Source: Bacteroidales bacterium UBA2295
Lineage (GTDB): Bacteria > Bacteroidota > Bacteroidia > Bacteroidales > Tenuifilaceae
Assembly: GCA_002345825.1 (NCBI GenBank)
Contig: DDWD01000022.1
Span: forward strand, 1-30,566
Direction: 5' to 3'
Length of the DNA stretch: 30,566 bases
Shown: in pieces, positions 15,673-23,960 of the stretch
How positions within the stretch are numbered: position 1 is the first letter of the stretch
How the letters are laid out: every line of letters starts with the position of its first letter
Program-made: the position numbers and the translations under genes
Notes under the pieces: model-generated
The model's database searches: none
What the model was told of the DNA's origin: nothing
What the model saw: the letters and a program-made list of their open reading frames with translations, nothing else

Positions 15673-17124
15673 ATGGTTAATTTAAAGAACATAAAGTTTA
15701 GCATAAGGATAAACACGGTTGTGATTGGACTGAGTTTCCTTATGGTTTTTGTTCTTGCTCAAAAAACATACACAACTCAGGTTGTGCGCATTAAGAGTGA
15801 TGTAGATAGCTATTCGCAAGAGCAGGCAAATCTTTTGGCCAAACACTTGCAACTTATTTTACAAGCAGAGCCTACGCCAAATCAAACCCAGAATACTGAA
15901 CTCTCAACTCTGCTATCGCAAAAAAAATATTTAGGGACAGGATATCCATTAGTTGCTGACCTAAACGGCAAGATTATCTGGGCTCCTCAGAATTCAAGCA
16001 CTGCTGACAACAACAAGATAGTAACCACCTTGCTACAACGCTATAGGGGCGATGGGATAGCGAATGGCATATTAGATAAAGTAACCCTTCATGACCTTAA
16101 TGCCTATGGATACAAATTGGACAACACTAACCTAATAAGTATTGTTTGTATTCCAAATACAGAGGCCAATTCTGAGATTAGAAAAAAGAATTTTGTAATT
16201 GTTCTATTCCCAATTCTTTACTTAACAATATTCATCTTAATCATCCTATCGTTCACCAAGTCGATAACCAATCCCCTGGCTAGAGGATTAGGGTTTGCAA
16301 AAACCTTGGCTTTAGGGGAGTTGAATTCAAGTATCACTATCGAAAAGAAAGATGAGATGGGTGAACTTGCCGACGCGCTAAATACCATGCAGCAAAAGAT
16401 TCTGGAGGTGGTAAGTGAACTCGACAAGGGAGCCAATCAGGTTGGCACTACAGGACAAGAGATATCGTCGTCAGCCAGAGAAGTATCCAAATCTGTCGAT
16501 TTGCAATCAGGCTTAGTTCTCAACTTGGCTAACACTTACGATGGGGTTGCAGACTCGTTCACGCTGGCATCGAAGTTGGCAAACAAAACTGGCAATTTGG
16601 CTAGCAACACGGCTAGTGATCTGAAAAACCTCCAAATATCTACTGAGAATAGTTTACATGCCATACGTGAGATAACTGATAAAATTGAGACAGTTAGCCA
16701 AATAGCATTTCAAACCAACCTGTTAGCGCTAAATGCAGCCGTAGAAGCCGCTAGGGCTGGCGAACACGGGCGAGGCTTTGCAGTTGTTGCCGCCGAAGTG
16801 AAAAAGTTAGCAGAAAAGAGTAATGTGGCTGCACAAGAAATTACCAATCTTGCCGAGAGCACCCTCTCCAACTCAGAGAAATCTGAAAACGAACTGCAAG
16901 ACATTATTCCCAACATTTTAAAAAGTTCTCAACATATTCAAGAGGTAGTTACTGCCATAGTTGATCTTGAGCAGGGTGTTGAGCATATACGCTTGGCTAT
17001 TCACCAGCTAAATGAGGTTACAAGTGAAAATGCTAACATTGCAGACAGCATTAAACTTTCGGCCGAAAAGCTTGGAAATAAGACAGAGCAACTTATCACC
17101 CTGATCTCATTCTTTAAGTTATAA
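15673..17124 (+). CDS. methyl-accepting chemotaxis protein, first of a tandem pair
   Basis: A membrane chemoreceptor of 483 residues. TM1 is about 14-30. A periplasmic sensing region (about 31-173) has a single-Cache-like segment, KKYLGTGYPLVADLNGKIIW. TM2 is about 174-194, followed by a HAMP linker (about 195-247) and the signalling coiled coil. The kinase-control tip is well conserved: IETVSQIAFQTNLLALNAAV, then EAARAGEHGRGFAVVAAEVK. The adaptation helix before it is more diverged than in its neighbour. The gene ends 11 bases before a second receptor gene, so they form an operon. No CheA, CheW or CheY gene is in the window; the signal must pass to a chemotaxis cluster elsewhere. Ligand unknown. 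Confidence 0.95.
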   Translation: MVNLKNIKFSIRINTVVIGLSFLMVFVLAQKTYTTQVVRIKSDVDSYSQEQANLLAKHLQLILQAEPTPNQTQNTELSTLLSQKKYLGTGYPLVADLNGKIIWAPQNSSTADNNKIVTTLLQRYRGDGIANGILDKVTLHDLNAYGYKLDNTNLISIVCIPNTEANSEIRKKNFVIVLFPILYLTIFILIILSFTKSITNPLARGLGFAKTLALGELNSSITIEKKDEMGELADALNTMQQKILEVVSELDKGANQVGTTGQEISSSAREVSKSVDLQSGLVLNLANTYDGVADSFTLASKLANKTGNLASNTASDLKNLQISTENSLHAIREITDKIETVSQIAFQTNLLALNAAVEAARAGEHGRGFAVVAAEVKKLAEKSNVAAQEITNLAESTLSNSEKSENELQDIIPNILKSSQHIQEVVTAIVDLEQGVEHIRLAIHQLNEVTSENANIADSIKLSAEKLGNKTEQLITLISFFKL

Positions 17125-17135
17125 AACGAGAAGGT

Positions 17136-18590
17136 ATGAAGCTACTTGATAACATGAAAATAAGAGCAAAAATGAATTTGGTAATCTCCGTTTCGGCGAT
17201 GCTGCTCATTTTTGCCTTAGCATATAGTGCGTATATTTTCGAAAAGAATAGAATTGTAAAATTTGTTGACAGAAGAGCAGAATCGAGCCTAGAATCACTT
17301 TCGGGCATTATAAAAACCATTGAAACTAACAATAAGCAAGCCGACGCAAAATCGATAGAAATTGAAAGGGTACTTAACAACATCGATTTCATTGGGTCGG
17401 GTTACTTTTTTCTGGTAGATCAAAAAAACACCATATCATTCCATCCAAAACCTGAAAATCAGGCACTAGATTTTGAAGAAGCTCGGCTTTTGGTTGACAA
17501 TGGCAAAATCGAAAAAAACTCTTTCACGCAAAAAGAAGGTGGGCTGGAGCAAGATATAATTTATTACGGAAAACAGGTATCTTCACAATCACAAGCATAT
17601 GTATTCGCAAAGGTATATAAAAAAGAGGCCTACACCGAAGTCGATCAAATGGTTACAACGATGTTCGTTTTCTCCCCATTTGTATTCAGCATATTTTTTA
17701 TCGTTGTCATTATTTTCAGCAATGCGTTAGTTAAACCCCTTCGCGAGGGGGTCAATTTTTCCAAGCAAGTATCACAGGGGAACCTAACTTCAACAATTGA
17801 AGCCAAAGGAAATGATGAAATATCGATGCTTTACAAAGCATTAACCGCAATGGTTGCTAGTATCAAGGAGGTGGTTTCGGCAATCAAAAGTACATCAGAA
17901 GACTTCAACCAGCTAAGCAAACACGTAAGTAAAGGCTCGCAGAGCCTGGGATCTGGAGCCAACGAACAAGCATCAACGGTCGAAGAATTATCGTCATCCA
18001 TGGAGGAGATATCCACAAGCATCGACCAAATTGTTGAAAGTGCCAACAGTACAACCGAACTTACCGAAACAGTTGCCACAAGAGTTGATACCGTTGGATT
18101 ATCCTTTCAGCAAAGCGCAAATGCTGTAAAACAGATTACTGAAAAAATTCGGATTATTTCAGACATTGCAGTCCAAACAAACATACTCGCCCTTAATGCA
18201 GCTGTGGAAGCAGCCAGGGCAGGTGAGTATGGCAAGGGCTTTTCAGTGGTTGCTACAGAGGTTAGGAAACTGGCAGAAAAGAGCAGGGCTGCAGCCGACG
18301 ATATTGGAAAAATTTCGATCAACTCGCTAAATGTTACATCCCAAGCAAACACGCTTATACAGAAACTCATCCCACAAGTTAAACAAACTGCTGCCCTTGT
18401 GGAAGAGGTACTTGCTATAACAAAAGAGCAGCAATCGAATATGGGCCAAGTAAATGCATCGCTACAGGAGCTAAATCAGGTAAGTCAGCAAAATGCTGCC
18501 TCAGCAGAGGAGCTAAGCGCTGCATCAGAGATTCTATCCGACCAATCCGATGGATTTAACAACCTCACAGGATACTTCAAAGTGGAATAA
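17136..18590 (+). CDS. methyl-accepting chemotaxis protein, second of a tandem pair
   Basis: A 484-residue chemoreceptor of the same layout: TM1 about 14-34; Cache-like periplasmic region with NIDFIGSGYFFLVDQKNTIS; TM2 about 173-196; HAMP about 197-249; methylation helices with ASTVEELSSSMEEISTSIDQ; and tip ISDIAVQTNILALNAAVEAA followed by RAGEYGKGFSVVATEVRKLA. The similar length and order suggest the pair arose by duplication, but the periplasmic parts differ, so they probably read different ligands. The gene is convergent with the nitroreductase-like gene, 6 bases between stops, with no obvious terminator between them. Confidence 0.95.
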   Translation: MKLLDNMKIRAKMNLVISVSAMLLIFALAYSAYIFEKNRIVKFVDRRAESSLESLSGIIKTIETNNKQADAKSIEIERVLNNIDFIGSGYFFLVDQKNTISFHPKPENQALDFEEARLLVDNGKIEKNSFTQKEGGLEQDIIYYGKQVSSQSQAYVFAKVYKKEAYTEVDQMVTTMFVFSPFVFSIFFIVVIIFSNALVKPLREGVNFSKQVSQGNLTSTIEAKGNDEISMLYKALTAMVASIKEVVSAIKSTSEDFNQLSKHVSKGSQSLGSGANEQASTVEELSSSMEEISTSIDQIVESANSTTELTETVATRVDTVGLSFQQSANAVKQITEKIRIISDIAVQTNILALNAAVEAARAGEYGKGFSVVATEVRKLAEKSRAAADDIGKISINSLNVTSQANTLIQKLIPQVKQTAALVEEVLAITKEQQSNMGQVNASLQELNQVSQQNAASAEELSAASEILSDQSDGFNNLTGYFKVE

Positions 18591-18596
18591 CACCCA

Positions 18597-19238
18597 CTAC
18601 TCAGCAGGATACCCAACCGACTGGCATAGCACAACGTGCTTATGTTCGGGAAGATTAAGGACTTCCTTAAGTTCCAACTTATCAACAGCACCACGAACCA
18701 CTGTGGCCAATCCTTCGGAGGCGCTAAAAAGATAAACATTCTGTGCAATGAATGCAGCATCGGCGGCAGAGTACCAGTGCTTAACATCCTCGCCACGGTC
18801 GGCCATACGGGTAAAATCGGCAACGTAAATCAGGTTTACCGGTACATCCTTCACAAAAGGCTGGCGTCCGGTTGCCTCGCGGATATCGCCCTTCATAAAT
18901 AGTTCGAGCCTGTTTTCAAAAGCATTGTATATGTAAACCCCAGCTGGAAAACTGATGTAAATATCAATCTCCTGCCAGTTCACCGCGCTAGGAGCTGTGC
19001 GCAAGCCATCCTCTACCCTATTAATACCATTGGCAGCCCATAGCAAGTTAGATAGGGTTTGTAGCTCTAGCTCTCTTGGCGCAAATTCTCTTGATGTTTT
19101 TCGATTCGAGAGTGCCTCCATAAGGGGCATTCCTCCAGAAGTTTGAGGTTCGGGCAACTCAATTACTTTTTCCTGAGCGCAACCTGTTAGCTGAAATAAA
19201 AACATAAAGGATAAGATTTGTGTAATTAACGACTTCAT
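18597..19238 (-). CDS. nitroreductase/SagB-like flavoprotein, predicted lipoprotein
   Basis: The 213 residues begin with a lipobox (FQLTGC, Cys20 lipidated), then a nitroreductase-fold domain: SNRKTSREFAPREL (typical FMN phosphate contacts), LSNLLWAANGINR, RTAPSAVNWQEIDIYI and a C-terminal YSAADAAFIAQNVYLFSASE. This is the pattern of SagB-type oxidoreductase-domain proteins that bind FMN and use NAD(P)H or act as dehydrogenases. A lipid-anchored, envelope-located member is unusual for enzymes that need a cytosolic reductant. The neighbours are a receptor gene and a glycosyltransferase, which say little about its role. No partner such as a YcaO protein is near. Substrate unknown. Confidence 0.87.
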   Translation of the reverse strand: MKSLITQILSFMFLFQLTGCAQEKVIELPEPQTSGGMPLMEALSNRKTSREFAPRELELQTLSNLLWAANGINRVEDGLRTAPSAVNWQEIDIYISFPAGVYIYNAFENRLELFMKGDIREATGRQPFVKDVPVNLIYVADFTRMADRGEDVKHWYSAADAAFIAQNVYLFSASEGLATVVRGAVDKLELKEVLNLPEHKHVVLCQSVGYPAE

Positions 19239-19274
19239 TTTCCGATGATTTTAGTGGATATCATTATAATTTCG

Positions 19275-20372
19275 CTATGCAACTACTCCGTGTAGTGCAG
19301 CTAAAAATAGTAACTTCTCGTGTTCCCAGCAAAGTTCCTTCGCTGCTTTTAATGCATTATCTCGCCACTGCTGCAGCCCCCTATTGTCGGCAAGCATTTT
19401 CACTAAATGCTCGGCAAGTTGAGCGGGTGAAGCGTAACTGCTAATAGTTTGCCCCACTTCGTACTGCTCAACTATGGCTTGCATTTCGGGCATATCTGAA
19501 ACTAAAACGGGCACCCCAGCCTGAATATAATCGAACAGCTTGTTAGGCAAAGCATACTGATAGTTAAGTCCCAAATTTTCCTCAAGCGAAACGCCAATGG
19601 TAGCCCTTGAAACTTCAGAGTGCAGGTTTTCTGGTGATAGCCTGCCAGTAAAGTGAACCTTTTGGCTAAGGCCAAGCTGAGAGGTGAGAGAAATCAACTC
19701 TTTTTCAACATCACCCGAGCCAGCAATCACAAGCCTTGCATTATCGACATATTGCATGGCTACAATCAGTTTCTCAAGTCCACGGCCAATATTTAGTGCC
19801 CCCTGATAAAAGATGATGTTTCCTGATGCCGATCCATTATCAATCAAATTTTTGCTTATGGGTAAATTTCGTACTACCACAAAATTTTTACCGTATCTAC
19901 TTTTCAACTCAAGCGCAACGCTATGCGAGACCGTTAGGGCAATATCTACTTTTTTCAACATTATCTTCTCGAGAATTTGCCAAAGCTTTCGCTTAAATCT
20001 TCGGTTTACCAGTTCGGGTAGTTCTGTATAAAGTTCATGGCTATCGTAAACCAGCTTTTTACACTTGATCCAAGAAACAAGCCCACCAGCCAGTAGGGTG
20101 TCGAGGTCGTTGGCATAAACCAAATCAAATCTACGGAACAGTAGAAACGCTATGGCGCTTATATTATACGCCAGGTAAAACAACATTCCACTTCGAAATG
20201 GTAACTTGAAAAGCGTTAGGTTGTATGGCCTTTCAAAATATTGGGGTGTTGAACTGATTCTACGTCCTACAACGGAAATACTATGGCCTGCCTGCGTAAG
20301 TGTAAGCGCAGCGCGGTGAACCCGCTGATCCGTGACTACATCGGACGTAACAAGAAGGAATATTTTGGCCAA
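19275..20372 (-). CDS. glycosyltransferase family 4 (GT-B fold)
   Basis: A 365-residue GT-B enzyme that transfers a sugar from a nucleotide donor, probably onto a cell-surface polysaccharide or glycolipid. The N-terminal half has DVVTDQRVHRAALTLTQAGH and YANDLDTLLAG with VYDSHELYTELPEL. The C-terminal half has FYQGALNIGRGLEKLI, VIAGSGDVEKEL, VHFTGRLSPENL and the donor-site region around 263-295 (SLEENLGLNYQYALPNKLFD, then YIQAGVPVLVSDMPE). A hydrophobic patch near 62-80 could be membrane-associated. It is alone, transcribed away from murB, with no other polysaccharide genes here. Donor and acceptor cannot be assigned. Confidence 0.9.
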   Translation of the reverse strand: MAKIFLLVTSDVVTDQRVHRAALTLTQAGHSISVVGRRISSTPQYFERPYNLTLFKLPFRSGMLFYLAYNISAIAFLLFRRFDLVYANDLDTLLAGGLVSWIKCKKLVYDSHELYTELPELVNRRFKRKLWQILEKIMLKKVDIALTVSHSVALELKSRYGKNFVVVRNLPISKNLIDNGSASGNIIFYQGALNIGRGLEKLIVAMQYVDNARLVIAGSGDVEKELISLTSQLGLSQKVHFTGRLSPENLHSEVSRATIGVSLEENLGLNYQYALPNKLFDYIQAGVPVLVSDMPEMQAIVEQYEVGQTISSYASPAQLAEHLVKMLADNRGLQQWRDNALKAAKELCWEHEKLLFLAALHGVVA

Positions 20373-20421
20373 CGTTTTTTTTGCTAAATTAAAAAAATAC
20401 TAACAGCCCACTACAATTTTT

Positions 20422-20429
20422 TATCTTTG
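20422..20429 (+). promoter_or_regulatory. -7 element of murB
   Basis: TATCTTTG is a perfect TAnnTTTG match, 15 bases before the murB ATG. No TTG lies at the right distance upstream. Initiation would leave a leader of about 9 bases. Confidence 0.5.
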
Positions 20430-20444
20430 TAAAAAATTTAGACT

Positions 20445-21458
20445 ATGAAAGCACCACGCCAAAACCATCCTCTTAAAGATTACAACACATTTGGACTAAA
20501 TGTAACAGCGAATCAATTTTACCAGGTAGATACCATTGAGGAGTTGAGCGAAGCCATTAAAAATATTAAATCTGAAAAGATGCAGCACCTAATTCTGGGT
20601 GGTGGATCGAACATCCTTTTCACATCAAATTACAACGGAGCGATAATACACCCTAGTATTGATGGGGTTGAGACAATCGATGATAACGAAAAATACATAC
20701 TATTACGCGTTGGTGCTGGAGTAGAGTGGGACTCGCTTGTTGAGCAAACCGTAAGTATGGGGCTTTGTGGCCTCGAAAATCTCTCGCTTATACCGGGAAA
20801 AGTAGGTGCGGCTCCGATACAAAACATTGGTGCATATGGTGTAGAGGCAAAGGATAGCATAGAGAAAGTAGATGGAATTTTCATAGACACCTTGGAACAT
20901 TTTTCACTAAATAATGCTGAATGTAAATTTGGGTATCGCAACAGCGTATTCAAAAATAAGCTGAAAGGTAAGGTTGTGGTAACACACGTTACCTTTAGGC
21001 TAAGCAAAGAATGCAATTTAGTTACTCATTACGGGAATCTTGAAGTAGAGATTGACAAGCTGGGCAGCAAAACATTGCAAAATGTGAGGCAAGCAGTTAT
21101 CAATATTCGCAATGCAAAGCTACCCGATCCTAAAGAGTTTGGCAATGCAGGCAGTTTCTTTAAAAATCCTGTTGTGGATATTGCTTTGGTTGAGGCATTG
21201 CAAGAGAAATACACACACGTTCCGTTTTACCCCGTTAACGATAACCTGGTAAAATTACCTGCAGGTTGGCTAATTGAAAAAAGCGGCTGGAAAGGGAAAC
21301 GAGTTGGTAATGTAGGGGTCCATAAGGATCAGGCCTTAGTAATTGTTAACTTTGGTAACGCAACCGGGCAGGAAATTGTTGAACTAGCCCATCAGGTAAG
21401 ACAATCAATAATGGAAATGTTTAATGTGAGTCTTGAAATGGAGGTTAATGTGGTTTAA
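20445..21458 (+). CDS. murB: UDP-N-acetylenolpyruvoylglucosamine reductase
   Basis: FAD- and NADPH-dependent step that makes UDP-MurNAc in peptidoglycan synthesis. The 337 residues show the FAD site LGGGSNILF (51-59), GLENLSLIPGKVGAAPIQNI with GAYGVE, and the three catalytic residues by family pattern: Arg165 (GYRNSVFK), Ser237 (GNAGSFFKNP) and Glu331 (SLEMEVN). The length and the YRNS motif place it with the E. coli-type (type I) enzymes. Single gene, divergent from the glycosyltransferase. Confidence 0.97.
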   Translation: MKAPRQNHPLKDYNTFGLNVTANQFYQVDTIEELSEAIKNIKSEKMQHLILGGGSNILFTSNYNGAIIHPSIDGVETIDDNEKYILLRVGAGVEWDSLVEQTVSMGLCGLENLSLIPGKVGAAPIQNIGAYGVEAKDSIEKVDGIFIDTLEHFSLNNAECKFGYRNSVFKNKLKGKVVVTHVTFRLSKECNLVTHYGNLEVEIDKLGSKTLQNVRQAVINIRNAKLPDPKEFGNAGSFFKNPVVDIALVEALQEKYTHVPFYPVNDNLVKLPAGWLIEKSGWKGKRVGNVGVHKDQALVIVNFGNATGQEIVELAHQVRQSIMEMFNVSLEMEVNVV

Positions 21459-21805
21459 ACATAGACAAACGGCTTAATATCCAATAACTGGTGTAATAAT
21501 CAACTTAGTTTTCCATCAACTTTAAGTACAGCACAATACCAAATTGTGTGTTATGTTGTTTCGTAAAAATTACCCCATATCATACAAGCATCCCTAACAC
21601 TGCGAAACCCTAACACAATAATTGTTCAAAAATACATTCTTCCATCAACAAATATATGTAGGGCTACAAATAGCCATTTGATTGATTTCAATAGGTAAAA
21701 ATTGTAATTCGTCAAAAACATTCCATTTATTGTAGATATTATGTATCTTAGTCTGTCAAATTTAGTAGAAACCTATGGTTCTTCTACTGTTAAACTTTTT
21801 GTAAG
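21459..21805. other. gene-free stretch between murB and the SiaC-like gene
   Basis: No ORF of note. A short inverted repeat (CACAAT 21532-21537, ATTGTG 21543-21548) and a TATCTTAG near -7-like box (21744-21751) were seen, without a matching -33 box. The stretch ends with a leader hairpin listed separately. Confidence 0.5.
21764..21788 (+). promoter_or_regulatory. leader hairpin upstream of the SiaC-like gene
   Basis: AGTAGAA (21764-21770) pairs with TTCTACT (21782-21788). The inner ACC/GGT adds three pairs after a two-base bulge, leaving a TAT loop. It ends 17 bases before the ATG, so it could limit or protect translation of the SiaC-kinase mRNA. Confidence 0.4.
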
Positions 21806-22189
21806 ATGAGCAAACTATTGATACTAGCAACCGACGAATCGCCACAAATTCATTTCGATCCCAGTAGAGGTATACTCGACATTTCGGGGAAAAGTTTACC
21901 AGAAGACATTGAACAGTTCTATAGCCCCCTGGAGGAATCGGTGAAAAACTATGTTAAAAAACCACAGCATACCACAACCATAAACTTTGATATGCTGTAC
22001 CTAAATTCCTCATCGACAAAAAAAGTACTGGAAATAGTTACCCTGTTCGAGAATATGCACCGCAACGGGCTGAAGGTGAACATAAACTGGTATTACGAAG
22101 AGTTTGATGAGGATATGAAAGACGAGGGTGAAGAATTTGCACGACTAACTGAAATTCCGGTAGTGCTTATTTCAAAAAAACAAGACTAA
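21806..22189 (+). CDS. SiaC-family regulatory phosphoprotein (DUF1987)
   Basis: The 127 residues match the DUF1987/SiaC pattern: ATDESPQIHFDPSRGILDIS, GKSLPEDIEQFYSPLEE, INFDMLYLNSSSTKKVLEIV and VNINWYYEEFDEDMKDEGEE. In Pseudomonas, SiaC is an anti-sigma-antagonist-like protein switched by phosphorylation (SiaB kinase, SiaA phosphatase) and controls the diguanylate cyclase SiaD. Here the Ser68-Thr71 cluster lies where the phospho-acceptor is expected. The gene is followed after 7 bases by a TPR histidine kinase and faces a double SiaB-like kinase gene at 23961-25058. No diguanylate cyclase is seen, so the output is probably different. Confidence 0.87.
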   Translation: MSKLLILATDESPQIHFDPSRGILDISGKSLPEDIEQFYSPLEESVKNYVKKPQHTTTINFDMLYLNSSSTKKVLEIVTLFENMHRNGLKVNINWYYEEFDEDMKDEGEEFARLTEIPVVLISKKQD

Positions 22190-22196
22190 TCGTCAA

Positions 22197-23948
22197 ATGG
22201 GTAAATCATTCAGCCATAACAATTATTTTCGCTTTGCATTTGCCCTTGCAGTAGTAGTTAGCCTGTTTCTATACTCCTCCCCAAAGGTTAATGGCCAATC
22301 GGACCAAGAAAAACAAGCTCAAGAAGATGCTAGGCTAGGAGCCGAGAACGAAGAACGTTCGGACCTTAACCAAGCCTCCTACTTTTACAATAAAGCAGCC
22401 AATACTTACTGGGCTTTAAATGATCTTGACAATGCAAAAGAACTATTTGGCAAAGCACTTCAAATGGCTCAAAAAATTGGCAATCATAACGCTATCTATA
22501 TACTAAACACCAACCTTGGACTGATCAATACTGAAATATCAAACTTTGACAAAGCAATAGAACACTTTGTTGAAGCGGGAAAATCGGCTCAGCAACTGGG
22601 CAGAAAGAGCGACTACGCGGCTTCACTTATAAATCAAGCCAACGCCAACTACGAAAGCGAAAAGTATAGCAACGCCATTAGTTTGCTTGGGAAGGCAGAA
22701 GAAGTTGCTCAGGAGCTTAACGACTCTAAACTACTGCGTAACACCTACTCCATTTACACCAAGGTTTACGATAAGATGGGTAGTCGGGAGGAATCTGCGA
22801 AGTACTTCGATCTTTTTGCAGCAATAACCAGGAAGATACAACAAGAAGAAATACAACAAAAGGAAGAAGAGGCTAAAAAGATTGTTAGCCAGGCCACAAC
22901 GAGAGTAAAAGAGGTTGAAGCCGAGAAGCAGGCCACGGAACGTGAGCTGGTGGAACGTGATATTGAGCTTGAACAGAAACAAAAAATGCTGGAGGAAACA
23001 GAGCAGGTTACTCGCGAACAGCTTATGCAAATAGACCTTTTAAACAAGGAACGCGAACTGCAGCAAGCCATCATTACGCATCAAAATCAGATGCGTAACA
23101 TCTACCTCGGTGTAATAGTTTTGATCCTCATCTTTTCGGCCTACATCATGTATAGTTACAACGAGAAGAAAAAGGCCAACCATTTGCTCCACCTGAAGAA
23201 CACTGAGATCAGCCGGCAAAATGTAGAAATCCAAGAACAGGCTCAACAACTCCGTGAGCTAAATCACCTTAAGGACAAGCTATTCTCAATTATATCTCAC
23301 GACCTAAGGAGCCCCCTAGGCTCGCTAATTACATTGCTAAACCTTACTCAGGAAGGATACTTCACCGAGGCGGGATTCAGGGAAGTGATTGATGAACTTT
23401 CCAAAAACGTTGGCTACACAACAGAACTCCTTGAAAACTTGCTAAAATGGGCTCAAAGCCAAATGCAGGGACTTAAGGTTGAACCATCAACTTTTAACCT
23501 GCACAAGGTAGCCGAAGAAAAATTTAAACTATATCAGGAACAGGCACAGAACAAAGGAATCACACTTAAAAACCAGATTGATCCACAAATAACGGCCTAT
23601 GCCGACAACGCTATGATTGAGTTGGTATTCCGCAACCTGATTGCTAATGCTATCAAATTTTGCGACAGAGAAAGCGTTGTAACAGCCTCTGCATCGATCA
23701 CCAATGGTAAAGTTATGGTTTCTGTTTCGGACACAGGGCAAGGGATTAGTAGTGAGAACTTACACAAACTATTCGGACGAGAAATTTTTTCAACCAGAGG
23801 AACATCCAACGAGAAAGGGACTGGCCTTGGACTATTACTATGTAAAGACTTTATAACCTTGAATGGTGGTGAGATTTGGGCAAAAAGCGTTGAGGGTATA
23901 GGAAGCGAATTCTTTTTTACTCTTCCCGAAGAAATCTATCAGCAGTAA
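22197..23948 (+). CDS. TPR-domain membrane sensor histidine kinase
   Basis: The 583 residues run as follows: signal peptide or N-terminal anchor (about 10-33); a periplasmic TPR array (about 50-210, with repeats such as NLGLINTEISNFDKAIEHFV); a long charged coiled coil (about 212-298); a membrane helix (302-321, IYLGVIVLILIFSAYIMYSY); a second short coiled coil; and the kinase core with phospho-accepting His368 in SIISHDLRSPLG, N-box NLIANAIKFC, G1 DTGQGI and G2 GTGLGLLL. No receiver or DNA-binding domain is attached and no response regulator is adjacent. Co-transcription with the SiaC-like gene (7-base gap) suggests the kinase either feeds into or is controlled by the SiaB/SiaC switch; this is an inference. 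Confidence 0.92.
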   Translation: MGKSFSHNNYFRFAFALAVVVSLFLYSSPKVNGQSDQEKQAQEDARLGAENEERSDLNQASYFYNKAANTYWALNDLDNAKELFGKALQMAQKIGNHNAIYILNTNLGLINTEISNFDKAIEHFVEAGKSAQQLGRKSDYAASLINQANANYESEKYSNAISLLGKAEEVAQELNDSKLLRNTYSIYTKVYDKMGSREESAKYFDLFAAITRKIQQEEIQQKEEEAKKIVSQATTRVKEVEAEKQATERELVERDIELEQKQKMLEETEQVTREQLMQIDLLNKERELQQAIITHQNQMRNIYLGVIVLILIFSAYIMYSYNEKKKANHLLHLKNTEISRQNVEIQEQAQQLRELNHLKDKLFSIISHDLRSPLGSLITLLNLTQEGYFTEAGFREVIDELSKNVGYTTELLENLLKWAQSQMQGLKVEPSTFNLHKVAEEKFKLYQEQAQNKGITLKNQIDPQITAYADNAMIELVFRNLIANAIKFCDRESVVTASASITNGKVMVSVSDTGQGISSENLHKLFGREIFSTRGTSNEKGTGLGLLLCKDFITLNGGEIWAKSVEGIGSEFFFTLPEEIYQQ

Positions 23949-23960
23949 CTCACAACCAAG

